Shown here: one piece after another, positions 51,096 to 60,252 of the stretch
Position numbering within the stretch: position 1 is the stretch's first letter
Layout: every line of letters begins with the position of its first letter
Notes under the pieces: generated by a model
Database searches by the model: none
Seen by the model: the letters and a program-made list of their open reading frames with translations, nothing else
What the model was told of the DNA's origin: nothing
NCBI GenBank assembly: GCA_028042835.1
Contig: JAOFOL010000003.1
Coordinates: forward strand, 22,310-86,309
DNA from: Opitutales bacterium
GTDB lineage: Bacteria; Verrucomicrobiota; Verrucomicrobiia; Opitutales; Seribacteraceae
DNA length: 64,000 bases
Direction of reading: 5' to 3'
Position numbers and translations under genes: made by a program

Positions 51096-51103
51096 GCACA
51101 CAC

Positions 51104-51236
51104 TTTGTCATTGCGAGGAGGGAGCGTAAGCGACCAGACGCGGCAAGCCATCGTGTCTCGGGGGACGCGGTCGGGTTGTCTCTTCGCTCTCCGGTTCACA
51201 GTGGATCGCCACGGGCTTTCAGCCCTCGCGATGACA
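51104..51236. repeat. Palindromic dispersed repeat, copy R9 (full length)
   Basis: Same ends as R8 and almost the same interior (AAGCCATCGTGTCTCGGGGG, then CGGTCGGGTTGTCTCTTCGC). Marks the upstream border of the DGR region. Confidence 0.88.
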
Positions 51237-51278
51237 GGGTTGTTTCGGAAGGGCCAGCATTAGCTAGACTTGCTCTGA

Positions 51279-52142
51279 TTACTCAGGTACAGCACCGGCG
51301 TGCGAACAGACCCCAGCGGCGACCTTACAGGCATCCCCTAAAACTTGAGGGTAATCTTTTCCTGCAAGTAAACCAAGAGTCATCGATGCGGTAAAGGAAT
51401 CCCCCGCCCCCACGGTGTCGATCACCGTAGCCGGTACTCCCGGTTGCTTAACAACTCCATTTGGATGAATCAGCATCGCACCCTCCGCTCCCCGCGTCAT
51501 CACCACGAGATCCAATTCAAATTTAGTTCGTAATTCGCTGAGTACACTTCCATCACTTTGGGATAGATCTATTTCACAGGCTTGGCAGACCCGGTTGAGT
51601 TCCTCATCACTTATCTTCAGCACTGTGCCTAAGGTAATTGATTCACGAATCAATGAATCATCAAAAAATGGAGCCCGTAAATTAATATCGAGAATGCGGG
51701 GAATTTGGGTCGTTTTTGCGATCTCCAGTGCTCGGCGAATACCATCCCGTGCCAACGGTCCCCGTTGGCCCAGGGTGCCGAAGTAAAGGGCATCTGCATT
51801 TCGCACCGTTCTTTCGATCTCCTCGTTCCATTCCCAATGATCCCAGGCGGCATTTTCACCAATCGTAAAAGTGGGCAGTCCGTTTTCGGTGAGTTCCACC
51901 TGAACCACTCCCGTGGGATAGTCCTGTAAAGCCTGGACACAATCCGTGTTCACTCCATGTTTCCGGTAGACCTGCAAAAGGGCTTCCCCACGCTCATCCA
52001 CCCCGACCCCGCTGACCATACTTACATCTCCCCCTAAGCGGGAAGCATGGCAGGCATAGTTGGCGGTAGCACCGCCAAATCGGGGACCGTCGGGAAACAA
52101 ATCCCATAGTCCATCTCCCATCGCCACAATTCGGGCACTCAC
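51279..52142 (-). CDS. PfkB-family carbohydrate kinase (fructokinase-like)
   Basis: 287 residues. Sugar phosphorylation in the cytoplasm. Visible are the N-terminal GGATANYACHASRLGGDVSMVSGVG, the mid part of substrate contact and the C-terminal ATP/catalytic VIDTVGAGDSFTASMTLGLL with the catalytic Asp. The enzyme type (fructokinase, ribokinase or other) cannot be fixed by eye. It overlaps the SGNH gene by 4 bp. Confidence 0.9.
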   Translation of the reverse strand: MSARIVAMGDGLWDLFPDGPRFGGATANYACHASRLGGDVSMVSGVGVDERGEALLQVYRKHGVNTDCVQALQDYPTGVVQVELTENGLPTFTIGENAAWDHWEWNEEIERTVRNADALYFGTLGQRGPLARDGIRRALEIAKTTQIPRILDINLRAPFFDDSLIRESITLGTVLKISDEELNRVCQACEIDLSQSDGSVLSELRTKFELDLVVMTRGAEGAMLIHPNGVVKQPGVPATVIDTVGAGDSFTASMTLGLLAGKDYPQVLGDACKVAAGVCSHAGAVPE

Positions 52143-52813
52143 TTTTTTAATTCCTTAATGATTACCTTGGCCACTTGTGCGGTCAGAAGATCGCGCCCGG
52201 CATCGTTGTAATGAACATCATTTTTTCCACGCTGATATTTTACCCGGTCTTTACCAATAGCGGAATAAAGATCATTGATTACCACCCCGTGCTTTTTCAT
52301 CACCCCCAGAGCAGCCCGGTTAAATGCCTCTGCCTGTTCATCGGAAACCATAAAGTTAACCTTTTTTTCCGGCCCGATGCAGGGGGGCGTGGTAACTGCA
52401 AAAACCAGTTTAGCAGCGGATGGTCTGAGCTTGTTGACGATTCCATCCAAGCTCTTTGCATACGATTCAGGTGTGGCCTTATTCTCCTGTTTCCAACCGT
52501 ACCAGTCCCAGAGTCCGAAGTTAAAATGAATTAGGTCCCAATTTTCATCGCCAATCCATTGCAGGATATTTTCATTACCATATGCCGACCACCGGCAATT
52601 GGTTTTGGGACGGTGTACATTGGCTTTTCCTCGCAGTAATTTTCGAACCCGGGGGGTGTATCCAATGGAAATCGAATCTCCAATGATTAGAACCCTGGGC
52701 AATAACGGATCATCCAACGGATTATCAAAGGGTTTGGAAAAGGGATCAGGCTCGCCGCATAAAGAGCTTAGGAATGAAAGTGAAATTAAAAAACAGAATG
52801 AATAAAAGGGCAT
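52139..52813 (-). CDS. SGNH/GDSL-family hydrolase, exported
   Basis: 224 residues from ATG 52813 with signal peptide (PFYSFCFLISLSFLSSLCG); the track start at 53065 overlaps the CtaA gene and is not credible. Block I RVLIIGDSISIGYTPRVRKLL carries the nucleophile Ser; the Asn block is in DLIHFNFGLWDWYG and the C-terminal block NDVHYNDAGRDLL has the catalytic Asp-His pair. Likely an esterase on sugar or lipid esters in the envelope. It is joined by a 4-bp overlap to the sugar kinase. Confidence 0.9.
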   Translation of the reverse strand: MPFYSFCFLISLSFLSSLCGEPDPFSKPFDNPLDDPLLPRVLIIGDSISIGYTPRVRKLLRGKANVHRPKTNCRWSAYGNENILQWIGDENWDLIHFNFGLWDWYGWKQENKATPESYAKSLDGIVNKLRPSAAKLVFAVTTPPCIGPEKKVNFMVSDEQAEAFNRAALGVMKKHGVVINDLYSAIGKDRVKYQRGKNDVHYNDAGRDLLTAQVAKVIIKELKK

Positions 52814-52844
52814 GAATGACCGTACCAAAAAAGGTACGCGGTAA

Positions 52845-53771
52845 TCAAGTCGAAGCAACCGGGTGCCAACCTGCCCGATAAACCAGGCAGAGCAGACCCG
52901 CCCCCAAAACAAGATGGGCAGTCTGGGACCATGGGGGTAATCCAGCATAGGCCAATATAATTCCCAATAAAATCTGGCCCAGTACGCACCCAAGAATCCA
53001 GGTTGGAAGTAAATCCTTTTTCGACCTTTTCCGGGCAGTCCAAAAAATCCATATACTGAGACCAAGAACCACTAAGGAAAGCGGGCGATGAATGTGATCC
53101 ACCAACCCGGCATGATCCAACCAGTTTTCCCGGGCAATCCCCTCAGGTTCCTTGGTGAACTCATCCACTTTCTCGCGTACCTGGGTACCGAGAATGACCT
53201 GTAATATAATAAGTCCGTATAAGATGCGGGTACCGGGAATGATAATACCTTGGGGATGAGGGGATGACCAGGCCTGAAGACTGATCAACAGCGAAAGGAG
53301 GATCATTGCCAGTAACATATGCAGGGTAATCATACCGGGCATTAATTCTGTCTGCACCACGATCGATCCCAGCCAACCTTGGAAAATCACCATAAGCAAT
53401 GCCACAAGGGATCCGTAAAACAGCCGGGGTTTTGCTTTACGCAAGGGGAATGATGCAATGAATGTGGCGATAATAAAGATTCCAATCAGTACCCCGAGGA
53501 CACGGTTCATGTATTCGATCCACATCTTGGTGGAGTCAAACTTGCTGAGATACTGCTTGCGATCGAGCCTGTCCAAGTAGTAAAGCTCGCCCGCCTCATC
53601 CGCTTGGGAAGGAATATCCACCAGTTCCGTGGGTGGTAACCAGCACCCCCAGCAAGTCGGCCAATCCGGGCAACCCAGACCGGCACCAGTCGCCCGTACC
53701 AGTCCACCCGCAACCACCAGACCAAGGGTGGCCCAAAAGGTAAGAGTTACCACTTTATGAAAACGAGACAT
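52845..53771 (-). CDS. ctaA: Heme A synthase (COX15/CtaA family)
   Basis: 308 residues with eight hydrophobic segments. Family features: VTLTFWATLGLVVAGGLVRATGAGLGCPDWPTCWG at the start, the central Cys-free transmembrane pairs, EYMNRVLGVLIG and LDHAGLVDHIHRPLSLVVLG with heme-ligand histidines, and GITLHMLLAM-like segment with His. It oxidises heme O to heme A for cytochrome aa3 oxidase. It is the only terminal oxidase gene in view; the oxidase subunits must lie elsewhere. Confidence 0.92.
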   Translation of the reverse strand: MSRFHKVVTLTFWATLGLVVAGGLVRATGAGLGCPDWPTCWGCWLPPTELVDIPSQADEAGELYYLDRLDRKQYLSKFDSTKMWIEYMNRVLGVLIGIFIIATFIASFPLRKAKPRLFYGSLVALLMVIFQGWLGSIVVQTELMPGMITLHMLLAMILLSLLISLQAWSSPHPQGIIIPGTRILYGLIILQVILGTQVREKVDEFTKEPEGIARENWLDHAGLVDHIHRPLSLVVLGLSIWIFWTARKRSKKDLLPTWILGCVLGQILLGIILAYAGLPPWSQTAHLVLGAGLLCLVYRAGWHPVAST

Positions 53772-53842
53772 TTAACTTAGTATATTTTCTGAAAAGTTAA
53801 GGACAAAAAAATCTGTGTAATTGTATCCTTTAATTGAAAAAT

Positions 53843-56092
53843 TTATTTAATAATTAGATTAACTTGCTGCTTAGTATTCCAAGTTCTTCCTTTCACAGAA
53901 ACTTTCCACAGGTTATCTCCAAGCGCTTGAACGGAACTGATCGAACAATTTTCGCTTACGCCTGCCTCGAGTGGTTTTGTTGAATAAAAAATTAAATCAC
54001 CCGTCTGAGCCCCCGCACTGGAGAGCATGATTTTGATCGATGTCGAAGTCGTGTAAACTTCCTCGATCTCGGTGGCACCAATCGATAGATGTAGGTTGGA
54101 CCCAACCAGTTGTGGAGAGTCTCCGGTCAATGGGGTAAAGCGAAGGAGCTGGGATCCATTCTTGGGAATATTCTTCCCCGTAAAAGAATCGGTTGCATAC
54201 CCAACCACTTTATTTTCCCAAAAGCTATAGACCGCACAACGGGTGCCGGCAGGCAGACCCGCATCTGTGAAATCAAGGGTTAAATCCACAGATTTATTCT
54301 TATCCGAATTGTAAAGATTATAGACCGCAAAATCTCCCCATGTCCGATCCGCGGAAAAACCAAAGATTGAATTCTTATCTGATTTACCCAGGGTGAGCAG
54401 GCGGGAGTTTTCCCGGCTGGCGGGTCGCATAATTTCGTAGTTCCGCCAAACCGCTTGCACATCCGGTTTATTAACCGGTTCGGAAATCATTGCGGTGCCC
54501 CCGGTAAGGGCCACGGTGTTGTGCCAAGTTCTCCACATATCAACTCCTTCCGGGGTATGGCCAACCCGGCGGGAGGGTAATTTGACATCAAGGTAGGAAA
54601 CATCCGCATCATTGTTCCACCATACCCGGTTGAAAATTTGAAAACGTAAAACTGATTCAAGACAGTGAGCAAAATGAGCCGGATGAGAATCTGGCCCGAC
54701 ACGGGCAGCATCGACATAGCCAATCACTCCACGGGTTGGCTGTCCGAGGCAGGATAAAATATACATATCCTCCCCGGCTGCATCACGGTACAGAGTGTAT
54801 AATTCACGAAATGCCTGCAGGCGGGTGAGTTTAGGGTCCACATAGCGGTTCCCGATCCCATTAAAATCAATCTTTATGTACCCGTATCCATTATCACGGG
54901 CGGTTTCGATTACCTGCCGTAAAAACTTCTTTGACTTCGGATGCGAAGGATTGATCCAATTCGCTCCGGCCGGGTGAAATGGATTGGGGTTCATAAAACT
55001 GGATATTCCCTTGGCATTGGACTGAATGGCATCCGGGTTTGCTTTTTTCCATGGATGCTCCGGGTTGATCATTAATGGGGCAAACCAAACACCGGGAATC
55101 ATACCGGCCTGACGGACTCGACGGGCGACCCGGGCCATCCCCGATGGAAACTTGGCATTTCCATTCCAGATACCGTCCATGATCTGATACCCGTCATCAA
55201 TTTGTACAATTCCTTTTCCAAAAGTGTTGGGGTTTTTTTCAATCGTATCGACTACATCCACTACATGAGCCTCATCGATTTTAGTGGTGCGGTCGTACCA
55301 GCTGCACCAGCCATAAATCGGTCCTTTATTATTACGAGCCTTGTGGGTGATGGCTACCCAACGGGTCCAAATATCGGTGTTTGTTTCCGTATCTTCTGCA
55401 ATTAACAGAATCTCCTCACTCCTGCGGGTTTCCCCGGGGCTTACCAAAACCCTATCCATTTGAGCATAGGCTTTGAATTTCTGGTCACGTACTTCCACCC
55501 GGCAATGGGCTTCCGCGGGTCCGGCAGGTCCGATCAAGAAACTCTTTTTATTAATCGTATTCACAAAGAGTCCGACTTCGTTACAGCCCCCATTCATCAC
55601 GGCCAAAGTCTCAGCATGGGTATGTTGCATCAGTGGAGTGATCAACCAATCAGAGGAATCTCCCAACTCCACTTTACCGGAGCCCGACATAGCATCCAAA
55701 ATTTCCAGAGAAGTAAGATTCAGATCTTGATCGCTACGGTTATGCAAAAAACCCTGAATTGTAATCGCATGTATGTCATTCAATTCTTTTATTCGTAAGG
55801 TTAATTGGAAAGGAGAACCGTCTTTCCCATAGAGCCTGTCCGTCTGAGAGGCTCGACCAAAAGGAGTCACCACCTCAGTAGTCTTGACTTCTCCACGAAG
55901 CGAAAGATCTCTTGTGCCCATCCGGTAATTTTTACCATCTGAGGAAAAGACCGCACTCGCACTCGCAGTAATTGCACCGATATCTTTTAATCCGATCGTA
56001 TAATAATCGGATTTGGTGGAAAACTTTACTTCCCCAACAAGTGAGGTAAGAAGGCATGAAACGAGAAGGATTGGGAGTCTGAATAAGGTCAT
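53843..56092 (-). CDS. GH36-like alpha-galactosidase, exported
   Basis: 749 residues from ATG 56092, which gives a signal peptide (TLFRLPILLVSCLLTSLVG); the track start adds 16 residues. Catalytic barrel: YGWCSWYDRTTKIDEAHVVD, KGIVQIDDGYQIMDGIWNG, MIPGVWFAPLMINPEHP, nucleophile Asp in YGYIKIDFNG, acid/base Asp in DAARVGPDSHP. A beta-rich C-terminal part follows (about 590-749). Probably cleaves alpha-galactosides in the periplasm; the bond is not proven. The neighbouring sugar kinase and isomerase suggest a glycan catabolism theme. Confidence 0.85.
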   Translation of the reverse strand: MTLFRLPILLVSCLLTSLVGEVKFSTKSDYYTIGLKDIGAITASASAVFSSDGKNYRMGTRDLSLRGEVKTTEVVTPFGRASQTDRLYGKDGSPFQLTLRIKELNDIHAITIQGFLHNRSDQDLNLTSLEILDAMSGSGKVELGDSSDWLITPLMQHTHAETLAVMNGGCNEVGLFVNTINKKSFLIGPAGPAEAHCRVEVRDQKFKAYAQMDRVLVSPGETRRSEEILLIAEDTETNTDIWTRWVAITHKARNNKGPIYGWCSWYDRTTKIDEAHVVDVVDTIEKNPNTFGKGIVQIDDGYQIMDGIWNGNAKFPSGMARVARRVRQAGMIPGVWFAPLMINPEHPWKKANPDAIQSNAKGISSFMNPNPFHPAGANWINPSHPKSKKFLRQVIETARDNGYGYIKIDFNGIGNRYVDPKLTRLQAFRELYTLYRDAAGEDMYILSCLGQPTRGVIGYVDAARVGPDSHPAHFAHCLESVLRFQIFNRVWWNNDADVSYLDVKLPSRRVGHTPEGVDMWRTWHNTVALTGGTAMISEPVNKPDVQAVWRNYEIMRPASRENSRLLTLGKSDKNSIFGFSADRTWGDFAVYNLYNSDKNKSVDLTLDFTDAGLPAGTRCAVYSFWENKVVGYATDSFTGKNIPKNGSQLLRFTPLTGDSPQLVGSNLHLSIGATEIEEVYTTSTSIKIMLSSAGAQTGDLIFYSTKPLEAGVSENCSISSVQALGDNLWKVSVKGRTWNTKQQVNLIIK

Positions 56093-56156
56093 GATTGTAA
56101 TTGCAAAAAGACACCTATTACTAAACCTCACCTTATTCAAGGCAAGTGATATTAAA

Positions 56157-57050
56157 CTAAGACAGAGACTTCTCGATCAGTTTCTTAGACGCCTTGACAC
56201 CGGCAACAGGCTCAAGGGCACTGCCCTCCCATTCAATGGCGAGAATTCCATTATATGCTGACTGCTTAATCATTTTCATAAGACGTGGATAATCAAAATC
56301 GGGCTGATTTCCATTTTTGTCAAAGCTGTGCATCTTGCAGGAAACTGTCACGGTATGTGGAAGCATGGCTTTTGTTCCATTATAGACATTATCCTTCAAC
56401 TTTCCGAAATCCGGCATCAGTTTGAGGGCGGGGTGTTTCAGCTCGGTGGCGACCTCTGCAAGAAACGCCCCTTTTTGGCTAAGGGTGGAAGCCCCGGGTT
56501 CAATTGCGATGGTCAGGTTCTTCCTGGCCGCCTCATCAGCCAGAGGCTTGAGTGCTTCCACACTCGCCTGCAGACCGGCTTCTGGATCGGTTCCCGGAGC
56601 CTTCAGAAAAACCCGGACCATCGGTGCTCCCAATTGAACCGCACGGTCAAACGAGGAACTTATTTTGGCGGTACTGGCCTCCCGTTTTTTAGGGGAAGCG
56701 TCAAGGGCACCCGACATCAGTAAAAATAAATCAGTACCTGCCTGGTCGGCTTTTTTTCGCATCATCGCCAAATACTTGGGGTCATCTAATTTATCCTTGG
56801 GCAGGCCGCCCTCCCAAAGATCAATCGCTTTGATCCCAAATTGATCGACCGTGAATTTTGGGAAATCGAGGGCATCAAGGGAGCCATCTTTTAGTAATGC
56901 ACGAAGAGAGTACTGGGAAAGACCAAGAGTAAAACGATTGGAATGGGGTGATGCTTCTAATGAAGGGTATGACATTAGCCCTCCAAGCACTCCGACCGAA
57001 GCGAAACTAGTTTGTGTAAGAAAATTTCTACGGGTGGATGATTCATTCAT
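56157..57050 (-). CDS. Sugar phosphate isomerase/epimerase family TIM-barrel protein, Tat-exported
   Basis: 297 residues. The N-terminus has a twin-arginine signal (STRRNFLTQTSFASVGVLGG). The AP endonuclease 2-type barrel shows FTLGLSQYSLRALL, LPDFGKLKDN and ILAIEWEGSALEP with conserved acidic metal ligands (IAIEPGAS). Such exported forms are common in verrucomicrobial carbohydrate loci. The substrate is unknown; an inositol or keto-sugar isomerase role is one possibility. Confidence 0.87.
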   Translation of the reverse strand: MNESSTRRNFLTQTSFASVGVLGGLMSYPSLEASPHSNRFTLGLSQYSLRALLKDGSLDALDFPKFTVDQFGIKAIDLWEGGLPKDKLDDPKYLAMMRKKADQAGTDLFLLMSGALDASPKKREASTAKISSSFDRAVQLGAPMVRVFLKAPGTDPEAGLQASVEALKPLADEAARKNLTIAIEPGASTLSQKGAFLAEVATELKHPALKLMPDFGKLKDNVYNGTKAMLPHTVTVSCKMHSFDKNGNQPDFDYPRLMKMIKQSAYNGILAIEWEGSALEPVAGVKASKKLIEKSLS

Positions 57051-57201
57051 CCTATTTCCATAATCTCAAAAATGACTTAAGAAAAGAGAAATACTTACTA
57101 AAAATTAAAAGATTCTATAAAATTTACCTCTCGATTCGAGATTTCATTCCATATTTCTTTTGCTAAAAATCCAGTATGCGCGAATCTGTCTGTTTTTTAC
57201 A

Positions 57202-59148
57202 ATGCTCACCCTATCCAATTTAAGCAAACGCTACGGTCCGAAAATTCTTTTTCGGGAGGTCTCTCTGCGGATGATGAGAGGAGAGAAAATGGGACTGGTA
57301 GGAGCGAATGGTGCGGGTAAGACCACCCTCTTTTCAATTCTTTTAGGAGAAATTGATGAAGATGAAGGTAAAATCGAATGGGAAAAAGGTAACCGAATCG
57401 GCTACTTACCTCAAGAAAGTGCACCGACCGGAGAGGAAACCGTTCTCGAACTTGCAACTGCGACGACCAATGAACTAGCCCAAGCCCTTAAAATCTTACG
57501 CGAAGATAATGACCCGGCGAGTCCTCAGCGACTTGAAGCTCAGGAAATATTTGCTGAGCAGGAAGGTTATAACCTCGAAGCCAAAGCAAAGAAAATCCTC
57601 AGCGGGCTTGCGTTCCATCAGGATGACTTCAATAAACCAGCCCACACCTTAAGCGGTGGTTGGATTATGAGAGCACACCTTGCCCGTCTTCTGGTCATGG
57701 AACCAGACCTGCTCATGCTCGACGAACCAACCAATCATCTGGATCTCGAAACATTAGGCTGGTTTCAAGCTCAGGTCCAAAAATTCTCTGGATCAGTCCT
57801 AACGATTTCTCACGACCGTGCCTTCCTCAATTCTATTTGTAACGGTATTCTCGAAATCAGTAACCGAAAGCTCCACCGGTATCCTGGAAACTTTGACAAC
57901 TATCTTATTCAGAAAAAAGAAAGAGAAGCACAGCATCTGGCAGCGTACAGAAATCAACAGAGAGAAATTGCACATCACGAAGACTTTATTAGACGCTTTC
58001 GGGCAAAGGCATCCAAAGCATCTCAGGCACAAGCCAGAATTAAGACTCTTGAGAAAATGGAACGGATTGATCCGCCTGAAGAATCGGATGCGACCATCAA
58101 CTTTACATTTCCTCAACCGCCACGAAGCGGTCAACGGGTGGCCACCCTCAATGCGGTCCGTCAAGCTTATGGCGACCATTTGGTGTACTCTAATTTAAAC
58201 CTCGAAGTTGAGAAACACGAAAGAATCGCATTGGTTGGCCCCAATGGCGCAGGGAAATCAACACTTTTAAAAATCCTCTCCAATATTGTTCCTATTGATA
58301 AAGGCTCACGGGAACTTGGGCATAATGTCTCTGTAGGGTACTTCTCCCAGCAACGGGTTGAGGTACTTGATATGGAAAGGTCCGTGATCGACGAAGCCAC
58401 CGAGAATACAGATTCCAGTGTTCATGAACAGGATGCCCGTACTTTACTTGGAGCATTCCTGTTTCGTGGAGATGATGTGTTTAAAAAAGTCAAAGTACTT
58501 AGCGGAGGTGAAAAAAGCCGGTTAGCTCTGGTTAAACTGTTACTCTCCCCACCTAATTTCCTTCTCCTTGACGAACCCACAACTCACCTTGATATGGCCA
58601 GTATAGATGCTGTCATTCAAGCATTACGAGACTACACGGGAACGCTCATATTTGTGAGCCACGATATTCATTTCATTCGGGCACTGGGTAAACGTACGAT
58701 ACGGATTGAATCGGGAAAGATTACCGACTATGCAGGAAACTACGATTATTACCTTTGGAAATCTGGATCTGCATCTGCCCAGACTGGACTGATTGAAGGG
58801 CTGCGGGATGCACGCCCAGAGCAAACATCGCACGCTAAAAATGGAGAAAAGGCTCTCAGTGCAAAGGAAAAGCGTAGGCAAAGATCTCAGGAACGGGAGA
58901 AGAAGAAAGCCGAACGCAGAAAACTTGAGGATAAAGTCCGTAAACTGGAAAAAGAAATCATGCAATTGGAAGAGGAACAGGGAATTTGCAATGAAGGTTT
59001 GGCAAATCCAGATTCCTACAATGATAAGGACAAGGCCAAAGAACTTAATAATCAAGCTTCTCGACTTGCACGAAACCTTCAGCAGAAAAACTACGAGTGG
59101 GAAATTGAGACCGAAAAATTACTTCAAGTAGTTGAGTCAGAAAATTAA
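57202..59148 (+). CDS. ABC-F family ATPase
   Basis: 648 residues from ATG 57202 (track start 57160 adds 14). Two ABC cassettes: Walker A GANGAGKTTL, signature LSGGW and Walker B LLMLDEPTNHLDLET in the first; GPNGAGKSTL, LSGGEKSRL and FLLLDEPTTHLDMA in the second. The charged linker (HHEDFIRRFRAKASKASQAQ) is typical and the C-terminal coiled coil (EKRRQRSQEREKKKAERR, about 560-640) is present. It acts on the ribosome or translation factors; resistance function not implied. No membrane segment. Confidence 0.94.
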   Translation: MLTLSNLSKRYGPKILFREVSLRMMRGEKMGLVGANGAGKTTLFSILLGEIDEDEGKIEWEKGNRIGYLPQESAPTGEETVLELATATTNELAQALKILREDNDPASPQRLEAQEIFAEQEGYNLEAKAKKILSGLAFHQDDFNKPAHTLSGGWIMRAHLARLLVMEPDLLMLDEPTNHLDLETLGWFQAQVQKFSGSVLTISHDRAFLNSICNGILEISNRKLHRYPGNFDNYLIQKKEREAQHLAAYRNQQREIAHHEDFIRRFRAKASKASQAQARIKTLEKMERIDPPEESDATINFTFPQPPRSGQRVATLNAVRQAYGDHLVYSNLNLEVEKHERIALVGPNGAGKSTLLKILSNIVPIDKGSRELGHNVSVGYFSQQRVEVLDMERSVIDEATENTDSSVHEQDARTLLGAFLFRGDDVFKKVKVLSGGEKSRLALVKLLLSPPNFLLLDEPTTHLDMASIDAVIQALRDYTGTLIFVSHDIHFIRALGKRTIRIESGKITDYAGNYDYYLWKSGSASAQTGLIEGLRDARPEQTSHAKNGEKALSAKEKRRQRSQEREKKKAERRKLEDKVRKLEKEIMQLEEEQGICNEGLANPDSYNDKDKAKELNNQASRLARNLQQKNYEWEIETEKLLQVVESEN

Positions 59149-59187
59149 ACTGAAAGTTATTTTTTTTACGCTCTTGATTCCTCCTCT

Positions 59188-60048
59188 TCAGGCTCTGGCG
59201 ATCGACAGTAATTCCTTCAATCGAGAAACTTCTGCACAACTCGTCTTTGCTATAAATCCTCGATTATGGGTAAAATGAACTTCAGAAATTTCGCTTAGAT
59301 TACAAAAATCCATCACCGGACTGTCGTCGTACCTTCGCATACCATAGCCTGTACCACGACTATCAGGATAAACCATGGCAACAATCTCCTCCTCTAATCC
59401 AAGTTCCTTAATCCGCCAGGCCAATCCACCGGATGCATCCTCAATCGGAGGTTCCGTCCGGGGAACGAAAGCGACTTTTATTTTATCATCCCCCTCCCCA
59501 AGTTCCCAGATCTCCTCCACTTTTGAGACCTCATTCATTCGGGATCGTAAATTTTTTACATAGTTAACCAAGTCCGTACCAATCATTTTCATGACTTCCC
59601 AAACGGGTTCTCCGGGGTGATGTTCGGCTTTCCTGGCAAAGGCCTGAAACATTGTTACATCAAGTGGAGAATTTAATTTAGCCATAGCTTCACGGTCAAC
59701 CCCCAGCCAGTCTGCGGTATCATTCGGGCCCCGGCAATCAAACCATTCAGTTGTTTCCAACCAGGAACAAAATTCCTTGGTATCTTTATATATACCCACC
59801 TTCTGCAGGACGAGAGACAGAGCACAGGTCGGTTCATGATCTCGAGGGAATTGATGATGGTCAAAATTGTTAAGTTCGGGCTCGTGTCGGTGTCCAATGT
59901 CCAAAACCGCTACTTTTTCGTCTTCAAGTTCTTCTTCGTTTGGATCTCTTCTACAAATGGATACAGAATATTGACTAAGCAGTACCGCACAGGCCAGGAA
60001 ATCATCCTTATGTGCACCACCCGGGTGAGTTATGATTTTTGTTATCAT
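59188..60048 (-). CDS. MYG1-family protein (DHH-like exonuclease relative)
   Basis: 286 residues from ATG 60048; the track start adds nine unlikely codons. MYG1 pattern: ITHPGGAHKDDFLACAVLL at the start, VLDIGHRHEPELNNFDHHQ with the metal-binding DxG/DHH motifs, then TEWFDCRGPNDTADWLG. Eukaryotic MYG1 is an RNase/exonuclease; bacterial members are uncharacterised. Convergent with the ABC-F gene, with a 39-bp gap. Confidence 0.85.
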   Translation of the reverse strand: MITKIITHPGGAHKDDFLACAVLLSQYSVSICRRDPNEEELEDEKVAVLDIGHRHEPELNNFDHHQFPRDHEPTCALSLVLQKVGIYKDTKEFCSWLETTEWFDCRGPNDTADWLGVDREAMAKLNSPLDVTMFQAFARKAEHHPGEPVWEVMKMIGTDLVNYVKNLRSRMNEVSKVEEIWELGEGDDKIKVAFVPRTEPPIEDASGGLAWRIKELGLEEEIVAMVYPDSRGTGYGMRRYDDSPVMDFCNLSEISEVHFTHNRGFIAKTSCAEVSRLKELLSIARA

Positions 60049-60252
60049 GTTTCCATAGGCTGAACGAACATGCATTCAAGTCGAATGGAAAACGAAAAAA
60101 ATAGGGATCTGCTTGTTTACAAACTCATTTTAGTCTACTGAATTAACTCGTGCTAATTTTGCACAGGTGCTGAGTGATAGGAATTTAAGAGCAATTTGCC
60201 TTATTGCGAAAATTGCTTGGTGTCTTTTTTTTCACCTCAACTCATCCTATCT

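Noticed and set aside
50871-51394. ORFs of 76-119 codons over repeats R7-R9
   Set aside because: Same reason: they are reading frames across palindromic repeat copies.
52814-53065. N-terminal extension of the SGNH hydrolase in the track
   Set aside because: It lies inside the ctaA coding region in another frame; an internal ATG gives a proper signal peptide.
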